From: RGIG3701 sp030530205
GTDB lineage: Bacteria > Planctomycetota > Planctomycetia > Pirellulales > Thermoguttaceae
Reading direction: 5' to 3'
Length of the DNA stretch: 64,000 nucleotides
Assembly (NCBI GenBank): GCA_030530205.1
Contig: JAUMVK010000010.1
Span: forward strand, 47,285 to 111,284
In this document: positions 33,360 to 42,009 of the stretch, piece by piece
How the letters are laid out: the number at the start of each line of letters is the position of its first letter
Numbering within the stretch: position 1 is the stretch's first letter
The notes under the pieces: generated by a model
Told to the model about the DNA's origin: nothing
The model's database searches: none
What the model saw: only the letters and a program-made list of their open reading frames with translations
Translations under genes and position numbers: made by a program

Positions 33360-34508
33360 TTAGAACAGGAACGCTCCACCAATACCACCGGAGAAACCGC
33401 TGTCCTTGGAGCCGCCTTCGTCAACCCAGTCGTAACGAATTTCCGGACGGATCATCAGGTGCTCGTTGATGTTGTATTTGACGCCGAGGGTGAGTTCCGT
33501 GTAATCGTTGTCACCATTTTCCTCGGCCCACTCGAAGCGGGCGATCGCCTGCATGTTGTCAGTGAGCTGATACTTGAGGTAGTTCGAGATGCCGAAGAAG
33601 TCTTCGTTATTGCCGTCCTGACCGATGGTCCCGTAAGCGGTCTCGAACACATACTGCAGACGGCAGTTGATGTCCCAAGTCGCGACGACGCTGTGCAGAT
33701 ACTGAGTGCCGTTGTCGTAATCGTCGTTTTCGACGTGTCCGATGAATCCCTCGTAGGAAACGGCCAGACGATCGGTCCACTGATATTTCGCGCCCATGAT
33801 GAAGCCGTAATTACCACCATCGTCGAAGCTGTTGTTGACTCCGCGAACAACACCGAAGTTAAGAGCCAAACGCTCGGTATAGTCCCAATTGAGCAGTGCG
33901 CCGGCGTGGATTCCAGGCAAGTGCTGATGAATGTAGGAAGTGGAGTTCAGGTCACGCGCGGGACCAACGGCGGATTCGTATCCAATCGGAGAGGCGAATT
34001 TACCGATTTTCATCGACATGTTCTCATAGCCAAGCGCGGCGTAACATTCGTAAATGCTCATTCCGTAACCGTCACCGCTCGTGCCCCAGTTACCGTCGAA
34101 ACCGTCGTCAGCGAACTGCGCGTGTTCCGTACCAAAGAGGGCCGTCACGTTGTAGCCCCAGTCGAACCCGTTGCGTGCCGTATCGAGTTGACGTTCTGCA
34201 AAGAGAACGGTCTGATTAACGGCCAGGTTGTGATCGCCGTTCATGTGATAGAAACCATCGTACCAGGTCGAATAGATATAACCACCCAGTTTGAACTGAT
34301 TCGAAATGTCATCGTAATACACCATCTCAGGTGTTTCAGCCTCAGCCTGAGCGACCGCGGGGGCGGCGCTTTCAGCCACGGCGGGCTGAGCTTCGGCTCT
34401 CATCGAGGCAGCCGATGGCTCAAGAACTGAGTCCGATGCGGAGGACATTGTCCCCCAAACCAGAGCCGCTATTGCGAAGCTCGTAAAAGTGAAAAATCCT
34501 TTTTTCAT
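33360..34508 (-). CDS. BBP2-type outer membrane beta-barrel porin, first of a tandem pair
   Basis: 382 aa, ATG start after AAGGATCCAAAAA. Signal peptide and a Pro/Ala/Glu-rich linker precede the barrel. The signature FKLGGYIYSTWYDGFYHMNGDHNLAVNQT and the NGFDWGYNVTALFGTEHAQ, SMKIGKFASPIGYESAVGPARDLNSTSYIH phrases match the planctomycete BBP2-type family. The end GGIGGAFLF is a terminal barrel strand. It likely forms an outer membrane channel for small solutes. The next gene, 34844-36010, is a close paralog with very similar length and phrase order, so a tandem duplication is inferred. It has its own upstream region and possible TATAAT at 34572-34577. Confidence 0.8.
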   Translation of the reverse strand: MKKGFFTFTSFAIAALVWGTMSSASDSVLEPSAASMRAEAQPAVAESAAPAVAQAEAETPEMVYYDDISNQFKLGGYIYSTWYDGFYHMNGDHNLAVNQTVLFAERQLDTARNGFDWGYNVTALFGTEHAQFADDGFDGNWGTSGDGYGMSIYECYAALGYENMSMKIGKFASPIGYESAVGPARDLNSTSYIHQHLPGIHAGALLNWDYTERLALNFGVVRGVNNSFDDGGNYGFIMGAKYQWTDRLAVSYEGFIGHVENDDYDNGTQYLHSVVATWDINCRLQYVFETAYGTIGQDGNNEDFFGISNYLKYQLTDNMQAIARFEWAEENGDNDYTELTLGVKYNINEHLMIRPEIRYDWVDEGGSKDSGFSGGIGGAFLF

Positions 34509-34843
34509 TTTTTGGATCCTTGTAATAAAGTTTACTGATTGTAATGAGACTGCTCACAAATTGGTCTCGGTATTATATTTCGACTGTAAGTTTTTTCATT
34601 TTTAAGATTTTGAGAACGATTTTAAGGGATTTTAGGCTTTTTCTTTGAGTGTCAGCCGTACAACCGGAATAACAGGAAAAAGCTTCCTACTTTATTTAAT
34701 TTTACATTGACGTGAATGTTATTCAGAAGTTGAATATATCCGTCTTTTTAAGAGATTTTGCGGCGTATTCTAAAGTTCGCGCCGCGGAGGAAAAACCTGA
34801 CCGCGGCGCGTTAAGGAACTTCATTTACAAGGATGGTAAAGGT
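34509..34843. other. Intergenic region between the tandem porins
   Basis: Holds the promoter region of the first porin gene. On the minus strand a TATAAT lies at 34572-34577 with only a weak -35. It also holds a GC-rich hairpin at 34778-34810. The sequence near the start codon (AAGGATCCAAAAAATG) is conserved with the other porin. Confidence 0.6.
34778..34810 (-). terminator. GC-rich hairpin after the second porin gene
   Basis: CGCGCCGCGG and CCGCGGCGCG form a perfect 10-bp stem with a 13-base loop. On the minus strand it comes just after the stop of the 34844-36010 gene. It is not followed by a T run. Confidence 0.6.
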
Positions 34844-36010
34844 TTAGAAGATGATTGCCGCGCCGACACCACCAGAGAAACCGCTTTCTTTCGTGCCGCC
34901 GACTTCCGTCCAGTCATAGCGAATTTCCGGGCGGATCATCAGGTGCTCGTTCACATCGTAACGGACGCCAAGGGTGAATTCATTGTAATCGTCTTCGCCG
35001 TTTTCCGTGACCCATTCGTAACGGGCGATAGCCTTCATGTTGTCGCTGAGCTTATAGGTGAGGTAGTTCGCGATTCCGAAGTAATCATCGGCAACCTCAT
35101 CCGCATCCACATCGTACCAGGAACCGTAGTTCGTAACGAACGCATAGTTCAAGCGGCAGTTGATGTCCCACGAAACGATGATGCTATGCTCGTACTGGTT
35201 CGCTTTCGGGTAATCATCATTCACAACGCGGTTGATCATACCCTGGTAGGAAACGCTCAGTCGGTCAGTCCACTGGTAGGTCGCGCCAAAGAGGAAGCCG
35301 TAATTATCTTTGATCTCGAAGCTGTTGCTGTCACCCGTCGTAACACCGGCAGTCAGCGTGAAGCGTTCGGAAACGTCCCAATCCGCCAGAATACCGCAGT
35401 GGTGCGCCGGTTCCAGACCGTACATATAGGATGTGGAGTTGAGATCACGTTCGATTCCCGACGGGGATTCATAACCGATCGGAGTTCCGAATTTACCGAT
35501 CTTCATGGTCAGGTTTTCCCAGCCGAGTGAGGCGTAACACTGGTTAAAGCTCATCCCGTAACCGTCACCGCTCACACCCCATTTACCGTCGAACCCGTTA
35601 TCGAAGCACTGTCCATGCTCGGTACCAAAGATGGCCTCGACATAGTAGCCCCAGTCAAAACCATATTTGGACGTGTCAAGTTCACGGCCGAAATAGAGGC
35701 ACGTCTGATTGATTGCCAGGTTGTGATCTCCATTCATGGGGTAGAAACCATCGTACCAGGTCGCGTAAACGAAACCACCTAATTTGAACTGGTCCTGTAC
35801 CTCGTCGGAGAAGTAAACCTCCGGTGTTTCCGTTTCGGTCTGGGTGGCAGCGGGGGCGGCGCTTTCAGCCGCTGCGGGTTGAGCGGTCTGCGCGTCGGCT
35901 CTCAATGAAGCCGCTGAAGGTTCAAGAACAGAGTCAGCTGCGGAAACCATCGTCCCGCAAACCAAAGCTGCAGCTATGAAGCTCGCAAAAGTGAAAAATC
36001 CCTTTTTCAT
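34844..36010 (-). CDS. BBP2-type outer membrane beta-barrel porin, second of a tandem pair
   Basis: 388 aa, ATG start after AAGGATCCAAAAA. Same plan as the neighbour at 33360-34508: MKKGFFTFASF signal, Pro/Ala/Glu linker, FKLGGFVYATWYDGFYPMNGDHNLAINQT, NLTMKIGKFGTPIGYES, and GVGAAIIF at the end. The pair looks about 60 percent identical by eye; the most divergent part is the loop after residue 200 and the linker. The -10-like region GTCGAAATATTTAAC corresponds to GTCGAAATATAATACC upstream of the paralog, so promoter strength may differ. Role likely as a general or substrate-specific porin. Confidence 0.8.
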   Translation of the reverse strand: MKKGFFTFASFIAAALVCGTMVSAADSVLEPSAASLRADAQTAQPAAAESAAPAATQTETETPEVYFSDEVQDQFKLGGFVYATWYDGFYPMNGDHNLAINQTCLYFGRELDTSKYGFDWGYYVEAIFGTEHGQCFDNGFDGKWGVSGDGYGMSFNQCYASLGWENLTMKIGKFGTPIGYESPSGIERDLNSTSYMYGLEPAHHCGILADWDVSERFTLTAGVTTGDSNSFEIKDNYGFLFGATYQWTDRLSVSYQGMINRVVNDDYPKANQYEHSIIVSWDINCRLNYAFVTNYGSWYDVDADEVADDYFGIANYLTYKLSDNMKAIARYEWVTENGEDDYNEFTLGVRYDVNEHLMIRPEIRYDWTEVGGTKESGFSGGVGAAIIF

Positions 36011-36443
36011 TTTTTGGATCCTTGTAATAAAGTTTTGCTGATTATAATGATGCTACAAAAAAATCTGCCTCGGTTAAATATTTCGACAGCAGAGATTTCT
36101 ATTTTGAAGATTTTAGAAGCGATTTTAGGGGTTTTAATGGTTTTTCTTTTCGTGATGGCCGTACAATCGGAACAACGGGAACAGATTGCCTGACCGGTAC
36201 ATTTTAACAGGGGGGAAGGGGATTTGGAAATTAGGAATGAGGAATTAGGAATGAGGAATTGACGCTGGCGCGTAACGTTGCCTGCAGAAAGACTTCATCC
36301 CCAAAAAAGCCGAAGGCTTTTTCAATTCCTAATTTCTAATTCCTAACTCTTTTTCAGGGGGCCTTTCCTTTTTCCTGAATTCGTGTATAATGAGGATAAA
36401 GAAATGAATGTGATGAAACTCAGTATTATATGAAGGTAAAATT
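36011..36443. other. Intergenic region with porin promoter and inverted-repeat element
   Basis: From 36011 to about 36190 is the promoter region of the second porin gene, similar to that of the first. The repeat at 36227-36347 follows. The end holds a TATAAT at 36386-36391 that could drive der, without a convincing -35. No gene is supported. Confidence 0.55.
36227..36347. repeat. Inverted-repeat element with a core shared with 15140-15248
   Basis: Arms are GAAATTAGGAATGAGG (36227 onwards) and AATTCCTAATTTC...CTAAC at 36324-36347. The centre has GCTGGCGCGTAACGTTG, CAGAAAGACTTC and AAAGCCGAAGGCTTT in the same order as the element at 15140, although the arms are different in sequence. It is upstream of der. 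Confidence 0.75.
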
Positions 36444-38210
36444 ATGTCTCTTCCAAAAATAGTCATCGTAGGGCGCCCGAACGTCGGAAAATCCAGTATC
36501 TTTAATTGGCTTTGCGGTCGCAGAATGGCCATCGTGGACCCCACCGCCGGCGTGACGCGTGACTGGATGAGCGCCGACGTCGAGACCGAAAACAGCGAGA
36601 ATGTTCCGTTCCAGTTCACTCTGATCGATACGGGCGGGATGGGCAACATCGATTCCGACGATTTAACGGATGATGTGGAACACCAGATCGAAACCGCAGT
36701 GGAGATGGCCGACATGATCCTGTTCGTCGTGGACGCGAAGGAAGGGATCGTTTCGCTGGACGAGCACGTCGTGAACCGGATTCGGAGCCTGCGCGTCCCG
36801 GTGATTTGCGTCGTGAACAAAACCGACCATCCCGGCCTGACGAATAACGCGAACGATTTCTACGCCTTTGGCTGGGACATTCTGGCGGTCAGCGCGAAAG
36901 AAAACCGCGGAAGGAACGAGCTGCTGGACCTCATTTACGAAAAACTCCCGGAAAAATCCCGGGTTCAGGACGAGCCGGAAGAATCGATCGCCGACCTGAT
37001 GAAAATCGCGATCGTCGGCCGGCGCAACGTCGGCAAGAGCACGTTCGTGAACACACTGGTAAAGTTCCCGCGCATGATCGTTTCCAACGTGGCGGGGACC
37101 ACGAGGGACAGCGTGAATGTGAAGTTTGAGCTCGACGGCAAATCGTTCGTCGCGGTCGATACGCCGGGCTTCCGCCGCCGTGTGAGTGTGAAGACGAACA
37201 TCGACTACTACGGCACGCACCGCGCCCAGCGAAGCATCCGGTTCGCGGACGTCACGCTGATGTTCTTCGACGCCTCGGCCCAGATCAGCAAGGTCGATAA
37301 ACAGCTCGTCGGGTACATCATGGAGCAGAACAAACCGTGCATTTTCGTCGTGAACAAATGGGACCTGATGCGTGAGCACATGCCGACCGAGGTCTGGGCG
37401 GACTATCTGCGCGACACGTTCCCGACGATGTGGCACGTTCCGATCGCCTTCATTACCGGGCAGACCGGCAAGAACGTGAAGTTGCTGCTCCATCACGCGA
37501 TGATGCTTTACAAGCAGGCGAGTACGCGCGTTTCAACGAGCCGGCTGAACCGGCTGGTCAGGGCAGCCATCGCGTACAACCCGCCGCCGCTCTACCGGCT
37601 GAGCCGCCCGAAAATCTACTACGCTACGCAGGTCGGGGTCCTTCCACCAACGGTGGTCCTGTTCTGCAACAATCCGGAAATGTTCCCGCCGACGTACCGC
37701 CGCTACCTGCTGAGTGTCTTGCGTGACCAGCTCGATTACGGAGAAGTGCCGATCAAACTGTACTTCCGCAAGCGTGAAAAGGATGACGCCCGCGACGACA
37801 TCGACTCGAAGCTGGGCGAAACAGAGCGTCAGGCAAAACGGGAGGCCGCTGAAGAAGCAAAACAGCGAGAACTGGAAGAGTGGAGCGCCGCACAGGAGTA
37901 CTACGCCAACAAGATCCAGGCCGAGCTGGCAGCGCTGAACAAGGAGGACGAGGAACTGCTTAAGGCGGCCGGGAACGCGGAATTCCTGGCGGACTTCGAG
38001 ACACCGAACGACGAGGACGCGCTCGTGTCGATGGGATTCGAGGATGAAGACGGTGCGTTCGACGACGAGGAAGACTTCGATCTTTCCGACGAGACGTTCC
38101 GGAACATGAAAGGAAGTGTGTTCGTTTTCGAGGATGAGCCTTTACCCAAGGAACCGAAGAAAAAGAAAAAACCGGCTCCAAAAGGGAAAGGAAAAAAGAA
38201 GAAAAAATAA
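36444..38210 (+). CDS. der: Ribosome biogenesis GTPase Der (EngA) with a long charged tail
   Basis: 588 aa, ATG start preceded by GAAGG. Two tandem GTPase domains act in assembly of the large ribosomal subunit: first P loop GRPNVGKS at about 10-17 with DTGGM; second GRRNVGKST at about 193-201 with DTPGF and NKWD. The KH-like domain occupies about 360-450. Usual length is 440-490 aa; here about 130 extra residues follow, first a coiled, Lys/Glu-rich helix, then acidic (DEDGAFDDEEDFD) and finally a basic KKKKK-type end. Tail probably binds rRNA or a partner. Gene is followed by a palindromic terminator-like repeat. Confidence 0.95.
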   Translation: MSLPKIVIVGRPNVGKSSIFNWLCGRRMAIVDPTAGVTRDWMSADVETENSENVPFQFTLIDTGGMGNIDSDDLTDDVEHQIETAVEMADMILFVVDAKEGIVSLDEHVVNRIRSLRVPVICVVNKTDHPGLTNNANDFYAFGWDILAVSAKENRGRNELLDLIYEKLPEKSRVQDEPEESIADLMKIAIVGRRNVGKSTFVNTLVKFPRMIVSNVAGTTRDSVNVKFELDGKSFVAVDTPGFRRRVSVKTNIDYYGTHRAQRSIRFADVTLMFFDASAQISKVDKQLVGYIMEQNKPCIFVVNKWDLMREHMPTEVWADYLRDTFPTMWHVPIAFITGQTGKNVKLLLHHAMMLYKQASTRVSTSRLNRLVRAAIAYNPPPLYRLSRPKIYYATQVGVLPPTVVLFCNNPEMFPPTYRRYLLSVLRDQLDYGEVPIKLYFRKREKDDARDDIDSKLGETERQAKREAAEEAKQRELEEWSAAQEYYANKIQAELAALNKEDEELLKAAGNAEFLADFETPNDEDALVSMGFEDEDGAFDDEEDFDLSDETFRNMKGSVFVFEDEPLPKEPKKKKKPAPKGKGKKKKK

Positions 38211-38230
38211 AATTCAGGGACGATATTACG

Positions 38231-38257
38231 GAGACGATGCTTCCAGCATCGTCTTTT
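38231..38257 (+). repeat. Palindrome of the GACGACGCTTCC family after der
   Basis: GACGATGCTTCCAGCATCGTC followed by TTTT: both arms carry the same compensating change from CGAC to CGAT, so the stem is perfect. With the T run it fits an intrinsic terminator for der. Confidence 0.85.
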
Positions 38258-38353
38258 AATTATACGTCCAGTTCAAGCGAAAAACAGGCACCGCAACGGA
38301 CCTGTCATTTCAGTTACTGGCTTATAATTCGGCCTATTTAAAACCACACCCAT

Positions 38354-38384
38354 CTTTTCACCACGTAAAACACGAGGTGAAAAG
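38354..38384. terminator. Hairpin between der and pyrK
   Basis: CTTTTCACC and GGTGAAAAG form a 9-bp stem around 13 bases. It lies about 5 bases from the pyrK stop codon and could end that transcript on the minus strand, with the A/T stem end acting as the T run. Confidence 0.5.
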
Positions 38385-38389
38385 CCCTA

Positions 38390-39232
38390 TTACCAGACCA
38401 GCTTTTCTGCGTCAAAAACCGGGCCTTCCGTACAAACACGGCAGTAATCCCAACCTTCCGGCGAGGTCTCGTCCTTGCATTTCGTCACGCACGTGAAGCA
38501 GATCCCCATCCCGCAGGCCATCGGCGTTTCGAGCGAGACCCAGCATTTCAGACCCGCCTGTTTCGCCAGATCCGCCACGATTTTCAGCATCGGTTTCGGC
38601 CCACAGGAGTAAACGCACGAGTTTTCCGGCGTGAATTCCCCCGATTCGAGTTTGTTCTTTTCCAGATCGGTCACAAAACCGTGATGCGCAAAGCTGCCGT
38701 CATCGGTTGCGTTAAGGATCTCAAGCTTTCCCGGGAATCGTGCCGCCAGAGCCTTAAAATCTTCGAGGCACGCGAGATGTGCCCGATCTCGGCCCCCCCA
38801 AAGAAGCGTGACTTTTTCGGTGCGCGGCTGATTCAGGAATACTTCCGCAAGCAAAAACATCGGCGTCTGACCGATCCCACCCGCGACGAGAAGCGGACGA
38901 GTGGGCCATTCATCTGGATTATCGGCCAGCGGAAAACCATTCCCCAAGGGGCCCCAAATTTCCAGGTCCTGCCCAGGCAGAAGAGCCGCAAGCAGTTCTG
39001 TTCCTTTTCCAACCACAGCGTACACGACTTCCACGGTCTCCTCTTCCGCCCGGAAAATCGCAAGCGGCCTGCCAAGAAGCGGAGCACGGGTCCCGGGAAC
39101 ACGGAGCATACAGAACTGCCCAGGCTTCACCGCCGAGGCAATTTCCGGCGAAGCCAGACGCACACGCCAGATTTTCTCCCCGGCCAACTCGTTTTTGAGG
39201 ATCTTGCTCGTTTGATGGAATATGGTGTTCAT
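38390..39232 (-). CDS. pyrK: Dihydroorotate dehydrogenase electron-transfer subunit
   Basis: 280 aa from the ATG at 39232, preceded by GAAGG; a longer reading from 39292 would overlap the upstream gene and is less likely. Carries electrons from dihydroorotate dehydrogenase PyrD to NAD. FAD-binding domain (APLLGRPLAIF around residue 45), NAD-binding part with LLVAGGIGQTP, then the 2Fe-2S cluster CGMGICFTC...C...CRVC near the C terminus (about residues 240-270). No pyrD is adjacent; the phosphatase gene upstream is in the same direction with only 26 bases between, so they may be one transcript. Confidence 0.9.
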   Translation of the reverse strand: MNTIFHQTSKILKNELAGEKIWRVRLASPEIASAVKPGQFCMLRVPGTRAPLLGRPLAIFRAEEETVEVVYAVVGKGTELLAALLPGQDLEIWGPLGNGFPLADNPDEWPTRPLLVAGGIGQTPMFLLAEVFLNQPRTEKVTLLWGGRDRAHLACLEDFKALAARFPGKLEILNATDDGSFAHHGFVTDLEKNKLESGEFTPENSCVYSCGPKPMLKIVADLAKQAGLKCWVSLETPMACGMGICFTCVTKCKDETSPEGWDYCRVCTEGPVFDAEKLVW

Positions 39233-39258
39233 TGATTTGAGGCCTTCAAAAGAGGTTT

Positions 39259-40926
39259 TTACTGCAGTTTCCTCCGAATCCCCGTGATGCAAATATCATC
39301 CGCGTGGGGCACGTTCCCGACGAATTTGTCGATCGCCTCGATCAGGGCCATACCCTGCTCCTGAATAGTGGGGCGGTACTGTTTCCAACATTCGATGATC
39401 CGTTCCATGCCGAACATGGTCCCCTCGAAATTCACACAGTCGGTCGCGCCATCCGTGAAGAAGAAGAGAGTCTCACCAGGCTCCAGATGAACCTGATTCA
39501 CCATAAACGTCGAATCCGGAAGCACTCCGATCGGGAAACCCGGATAAAGCTCCAAAACGTCCAGCGTACCGTTCGGGCGGCAAAGCATCGGCGGCGTGTG
39601 CCCCGCATTAACGAGTTGTACGTCGTGTGTCTGAGGATCCAAAATAGCCGTTACAAGCGTCACGAAACGGTCACCCCAGCGGTCGTCGCAGAACGTATTG
39701 TTCAGTGCGAACATTGCGTCCGTCACGTCTGGGTGCATTGCGAGGAGGTACCGCGCCTCGGCCGACATTTTCGCCATCAGAAGTGACGCGGAAATTCCTT
39801 TTCCGGAAACGTCACCCAGAATCACCGCCAAATGACCATTCTGAAGAGGCACATAGTCAAAAACGTCGCCGCCGAGCTGACGCGCAGGGGAATAGTAATC
39901 GAAAAATTCATACCCTTCCACCACCGGCTTCATGGCGGGCAGAAGGCCCTGCTGGACCTTGTGCGCGACGTTCAGTTCACGTTTGAGCGATTCTTCCGCC
40001 ATGGCCCGTTCCATGAGCTGTGCGTTACGAACAGCCACCGTCGCCTGATTCGCCACACTCGCGAGGATCTCCAGATCGTTGGAAGTGAACTGGCGCATCG
40101 TCGTAGCGGCGTCGATCTGAAGGACACCAATCGCATCGCCGTCGATCCCGATGAGCGGCGCGCACATCATCGAACGGATCGGCGAGCTGGAAATACTCTG
40201 GGCCATGTCAAAGCGGGCATCCATTGCCGCATCGGCCGACAAAATCGCCTGACCGGTCGAAATGACCGTCTGCAAAATCGTGCGGCTGAGCCGGACCTCC
40301 TCATTATCGGGATTACGCTGTTTAAGCGCTTTCGGAACGAGCCGATCCGTGTTCATCTCGCGCAGAACGATGATTCCGCGATCCGCCTGCGGGAAAATGT
40401 CGAACAAACTTTCCAGGATCCGGTTGAGGACTTCCTCAAGTTTCACCGCCTCGCCCAAATGACGGCCGATTTCCACGAGAGCACGCAGTTTCACCTCGGC
40501 ACTCACGCTGGTCTGACCAAGCGGATTCTTCTGCTTCAGCATGTCGAACGTAGCCATGAATGACGATTTGTCACTTGGTTCCGCGTCCAGAATTCGGGCC
40601 TGAAACTCTTCGATTTCCGCAGGATCATGTTCCATGCCATCCGCGTAATAATACATGACAATGGTACAAATCTGAATGCGGTCACGATGATTGAGTTTCA
40701 CCGCCTCATGTACCGGCATATTGTTCAGAAGGGTTCCGTTCCGGCTTTTCAGGTCCTCGATGTAATAATCCTCTCCCTGACGGAAAATCCTCACATGACG
40801 CCGACTGACAGCCGCAACTTCGAGTTGGATCTCACAGTCATGACCGCGCCCCAATGTGTACGACTGCGCAGTAAGGTTAAACGTTTTTCCCGGAGAAAAG
40901 CCCTTGATCAGACGTAAAAGTGCCAT
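39259..40926 (-). CDS. FHA-GAF-SpoIIE-type serine phosphatase
   Basis: 555 aa, ATG start after GAGGG. The N-terminal FHA domain (about 1-100: TLGRGHDCEIQL, SRRHVRIF, DLKSRNGT) reads phosphothreonine. A GAF domain (about 140-305: GRHLGEAVKLEEVLNRILESLF, IIVLRE) senses a small signal. The C-terminal PP2C/SpoIIE domain (from about 320) has LGGDVFDYV, ILGDVSGKGISASLLMA and FFFTDGATD with metal-binding aspartates. This is the RsbU-like layout that controls anti-sigma antagonists or other phosphoproteins. The gene has a consensus promoter at 40980-41008 and could be cotranscribed with pyrK. Substrate unknown. Confidence 0.9.
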   Translation of the reverse strand: MALLRLIKGFSPGKTFNLTAQSYTLGRGHDCEIQLEVAAVSRRHVRIFRQGEDYYIEDLKSRNGTLLNNMPVHEAVKLNHRDRIQICTIVMYYYADGMEHDPAEIEEFQARILDAEPSDKSSFMATFDMLKQKNPLGQTSVSAEVKLRALVEIGRHLGEAVKLEEVLNRILESLFDIFPQADRGIIVLREMNTDRLVPKALKQRNPDNEEVRLSRTILQTVISTGQAILSADAAMDARFDMAQSISSSPIRSMMCAPLIGIDGDAIGVLQIDAATTMRQFTSNDLEILASVANQATVAVRNAQLMERAMAEESLKRELNVAHKVQQGLLPAMKPVVEGYEFFDYYSPARQLGGDVFDYVPLQNGHLAVILGDVSGKGISASLLMAKMSAEARYLLAMHPDVTDAMFALNNTFCDDRWGDRFVTLVTAILDPQTHDVQLVNAGHTPPMLCRPNGTLDVLELYPGFPIGVLPDSTFMVNQVHLEPGETLFFFTDGATDCVNFEGTMFGMERIIECWKQYRPTIQEQGMALIEAIDKFVGNVPHADDICITGIRRKLQ

Positions 40927-40979
40927 CGAAAACCCTCGTAAGCAAAAAAACTGCGTGAATATTTATACTATTTTACTTT

Positions 40980-41008
40980 ACTATAGACATTTTACGCAGA
41001 ATTGTCAA
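40980..41008 (-). promoter_or_regulatory. Sigma70-type promoter for the phosphatase gene
   Basis: On the minus strand TTGACA (41003-41008), 17 bases, TATAGT (40980-40985). It lies about 55 bases before the ATG. Confidence 0.85.
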
Positions 41009-41113
41009 GCATAGATTACATTTTTTTATGAAAATTTCTGGAATTCATCATCATTGAAAGGTTTTTTCTGTCATTAACCTTAGCACGGATCCAGAAAATT
41101 GAGAAAGGTTTGA

Positions 41114-41908
41114 TCATTTTTTACACGTTACAATCAGTCCCTCAGGATGAGCAAGTCCAATCGTTTCCTTCGCGCTGCCGTTTACGACCGCCAGCTCAAG
41201 CCTGCCCTGCGAACCAAAAAGGGCTACTAACGAGCCTGCCGGAGCATCCGCGTAGGTGCGCACAAACCGAAACGTTTTCGTTCTCGCCGTGACAAAAGCC
41301 GGATCCTGAACCATTTCCCGTGTGAGGTTCGTCGTGAGGTTTCCGAACGAGTCGGCAAAAAGGACCTGCCCCCACCATCCATCAGGTGTTCTTTCAGGCT
41401 CCGGAATGGGAAAACGGACCAGCTTCTCTGCGTCCAAGGCTTCGCCCAAATAGGGAACCGGCACACCAAGAGCCAAAGCAGCCGCGACTGGCGCCAGAAT
41501 GTCACGCCCGTGAAACGTCACGGAGGGGGATTCCCGAAAAAAAGCCTGGTTCTGAATGAGGTTCACGCTCAAAACCGGAAATGCACGGGCTAAAACGCTC
41601 ACCAGACCATTGTTAGGGCAAAGAACGGTTTGCGCAATATGCTCCGATTCTCCAAACCCGACACAAATCAGTTCACGTTCCGATCCAACACCCGGATCCA
41701 CAACCGCAATATGGATCGTGCCCCTCGGGAAATATGGCACCGTATCGGCCAACACGTACGCCCCGAAGAGAATATTCTGCGGCGGCACAGAGTGCGTAAC
41801 ATCCACGATTCGGACATCCGAAAGACGGGAGTACAAAACGCCCTTCATCTGCGCAATGTACGGACTATCAGGCTGAAAATCGGTGGTGAGAGTAACGAGC
41901 GGAACCAA
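41114..41908 (-). CDS. SAM hydrolase (SAM hydroxide adenosyltransferase, DUF62 family)
   Basis: 264 aa. Splits S-adenosylmethionine to adenosine and methionine in the family that also holds fluorinases and chlorinases. Family parts: LVTLTTDFQPDSPYIAQMKGVL at the N terminus (TTDFG usually, here TTDFQ), VDVTHSVPPQNILFGAYVL, HIAVVDPGVGSER and the SVTFHGRDILAPVAAALA region. No ATG fits: the only reasonable start is the TTG at 41908, with no clear ribosome binding site because an AATTATGA repeat lies right upstream. The repeat may have replaced it. It is distal to the L28 gene and separated by a terminator. Confidence 0.85.
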   Translation of the reverse strand: MVPLVTLTTDFQPDSPYIAQMKGVLYSRLSDVRIVDVTHSVPPQNILFGAYVLADTVPYFPRGTIHIAVVDPGVGSERELICVGFGESEHIAQTVLCPNNGLVSVLARAFPVLSVNLIQNQAFFRESPSVTFHGRDILAPVAAALALGVPVPYLGEALDAEKLVRFPIPEPERTPDGWWGQVLFADSFGNLTTNLTREMVQDPAFVTARTKTFRFVRTYADAPAGSLVALFGSQGRLELAVVNGSAKETIGLAHPEGLIVTCKK

Positions 41909-41935
41909 ATTAATATGAATTATGAATTTTGAATT

Positions 41936-41971
41936 AAAAAAATCCCAGCTGTAAAAAATCAGCCGGGATTT
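41936..41971 (-). terminator. Terminator after rpmB
   Basis: AAATCCCGGCTGA and the complementary CAGCTGGGATTT form a stem around a T-rich loop, followed by TTTTTTT on the minus strand. Confidence 0.85.
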
Positions 41972-42009
41972 AATACGTGTTTTCCGAAGGGAACGATTCC
42001 TTCAAAAAA

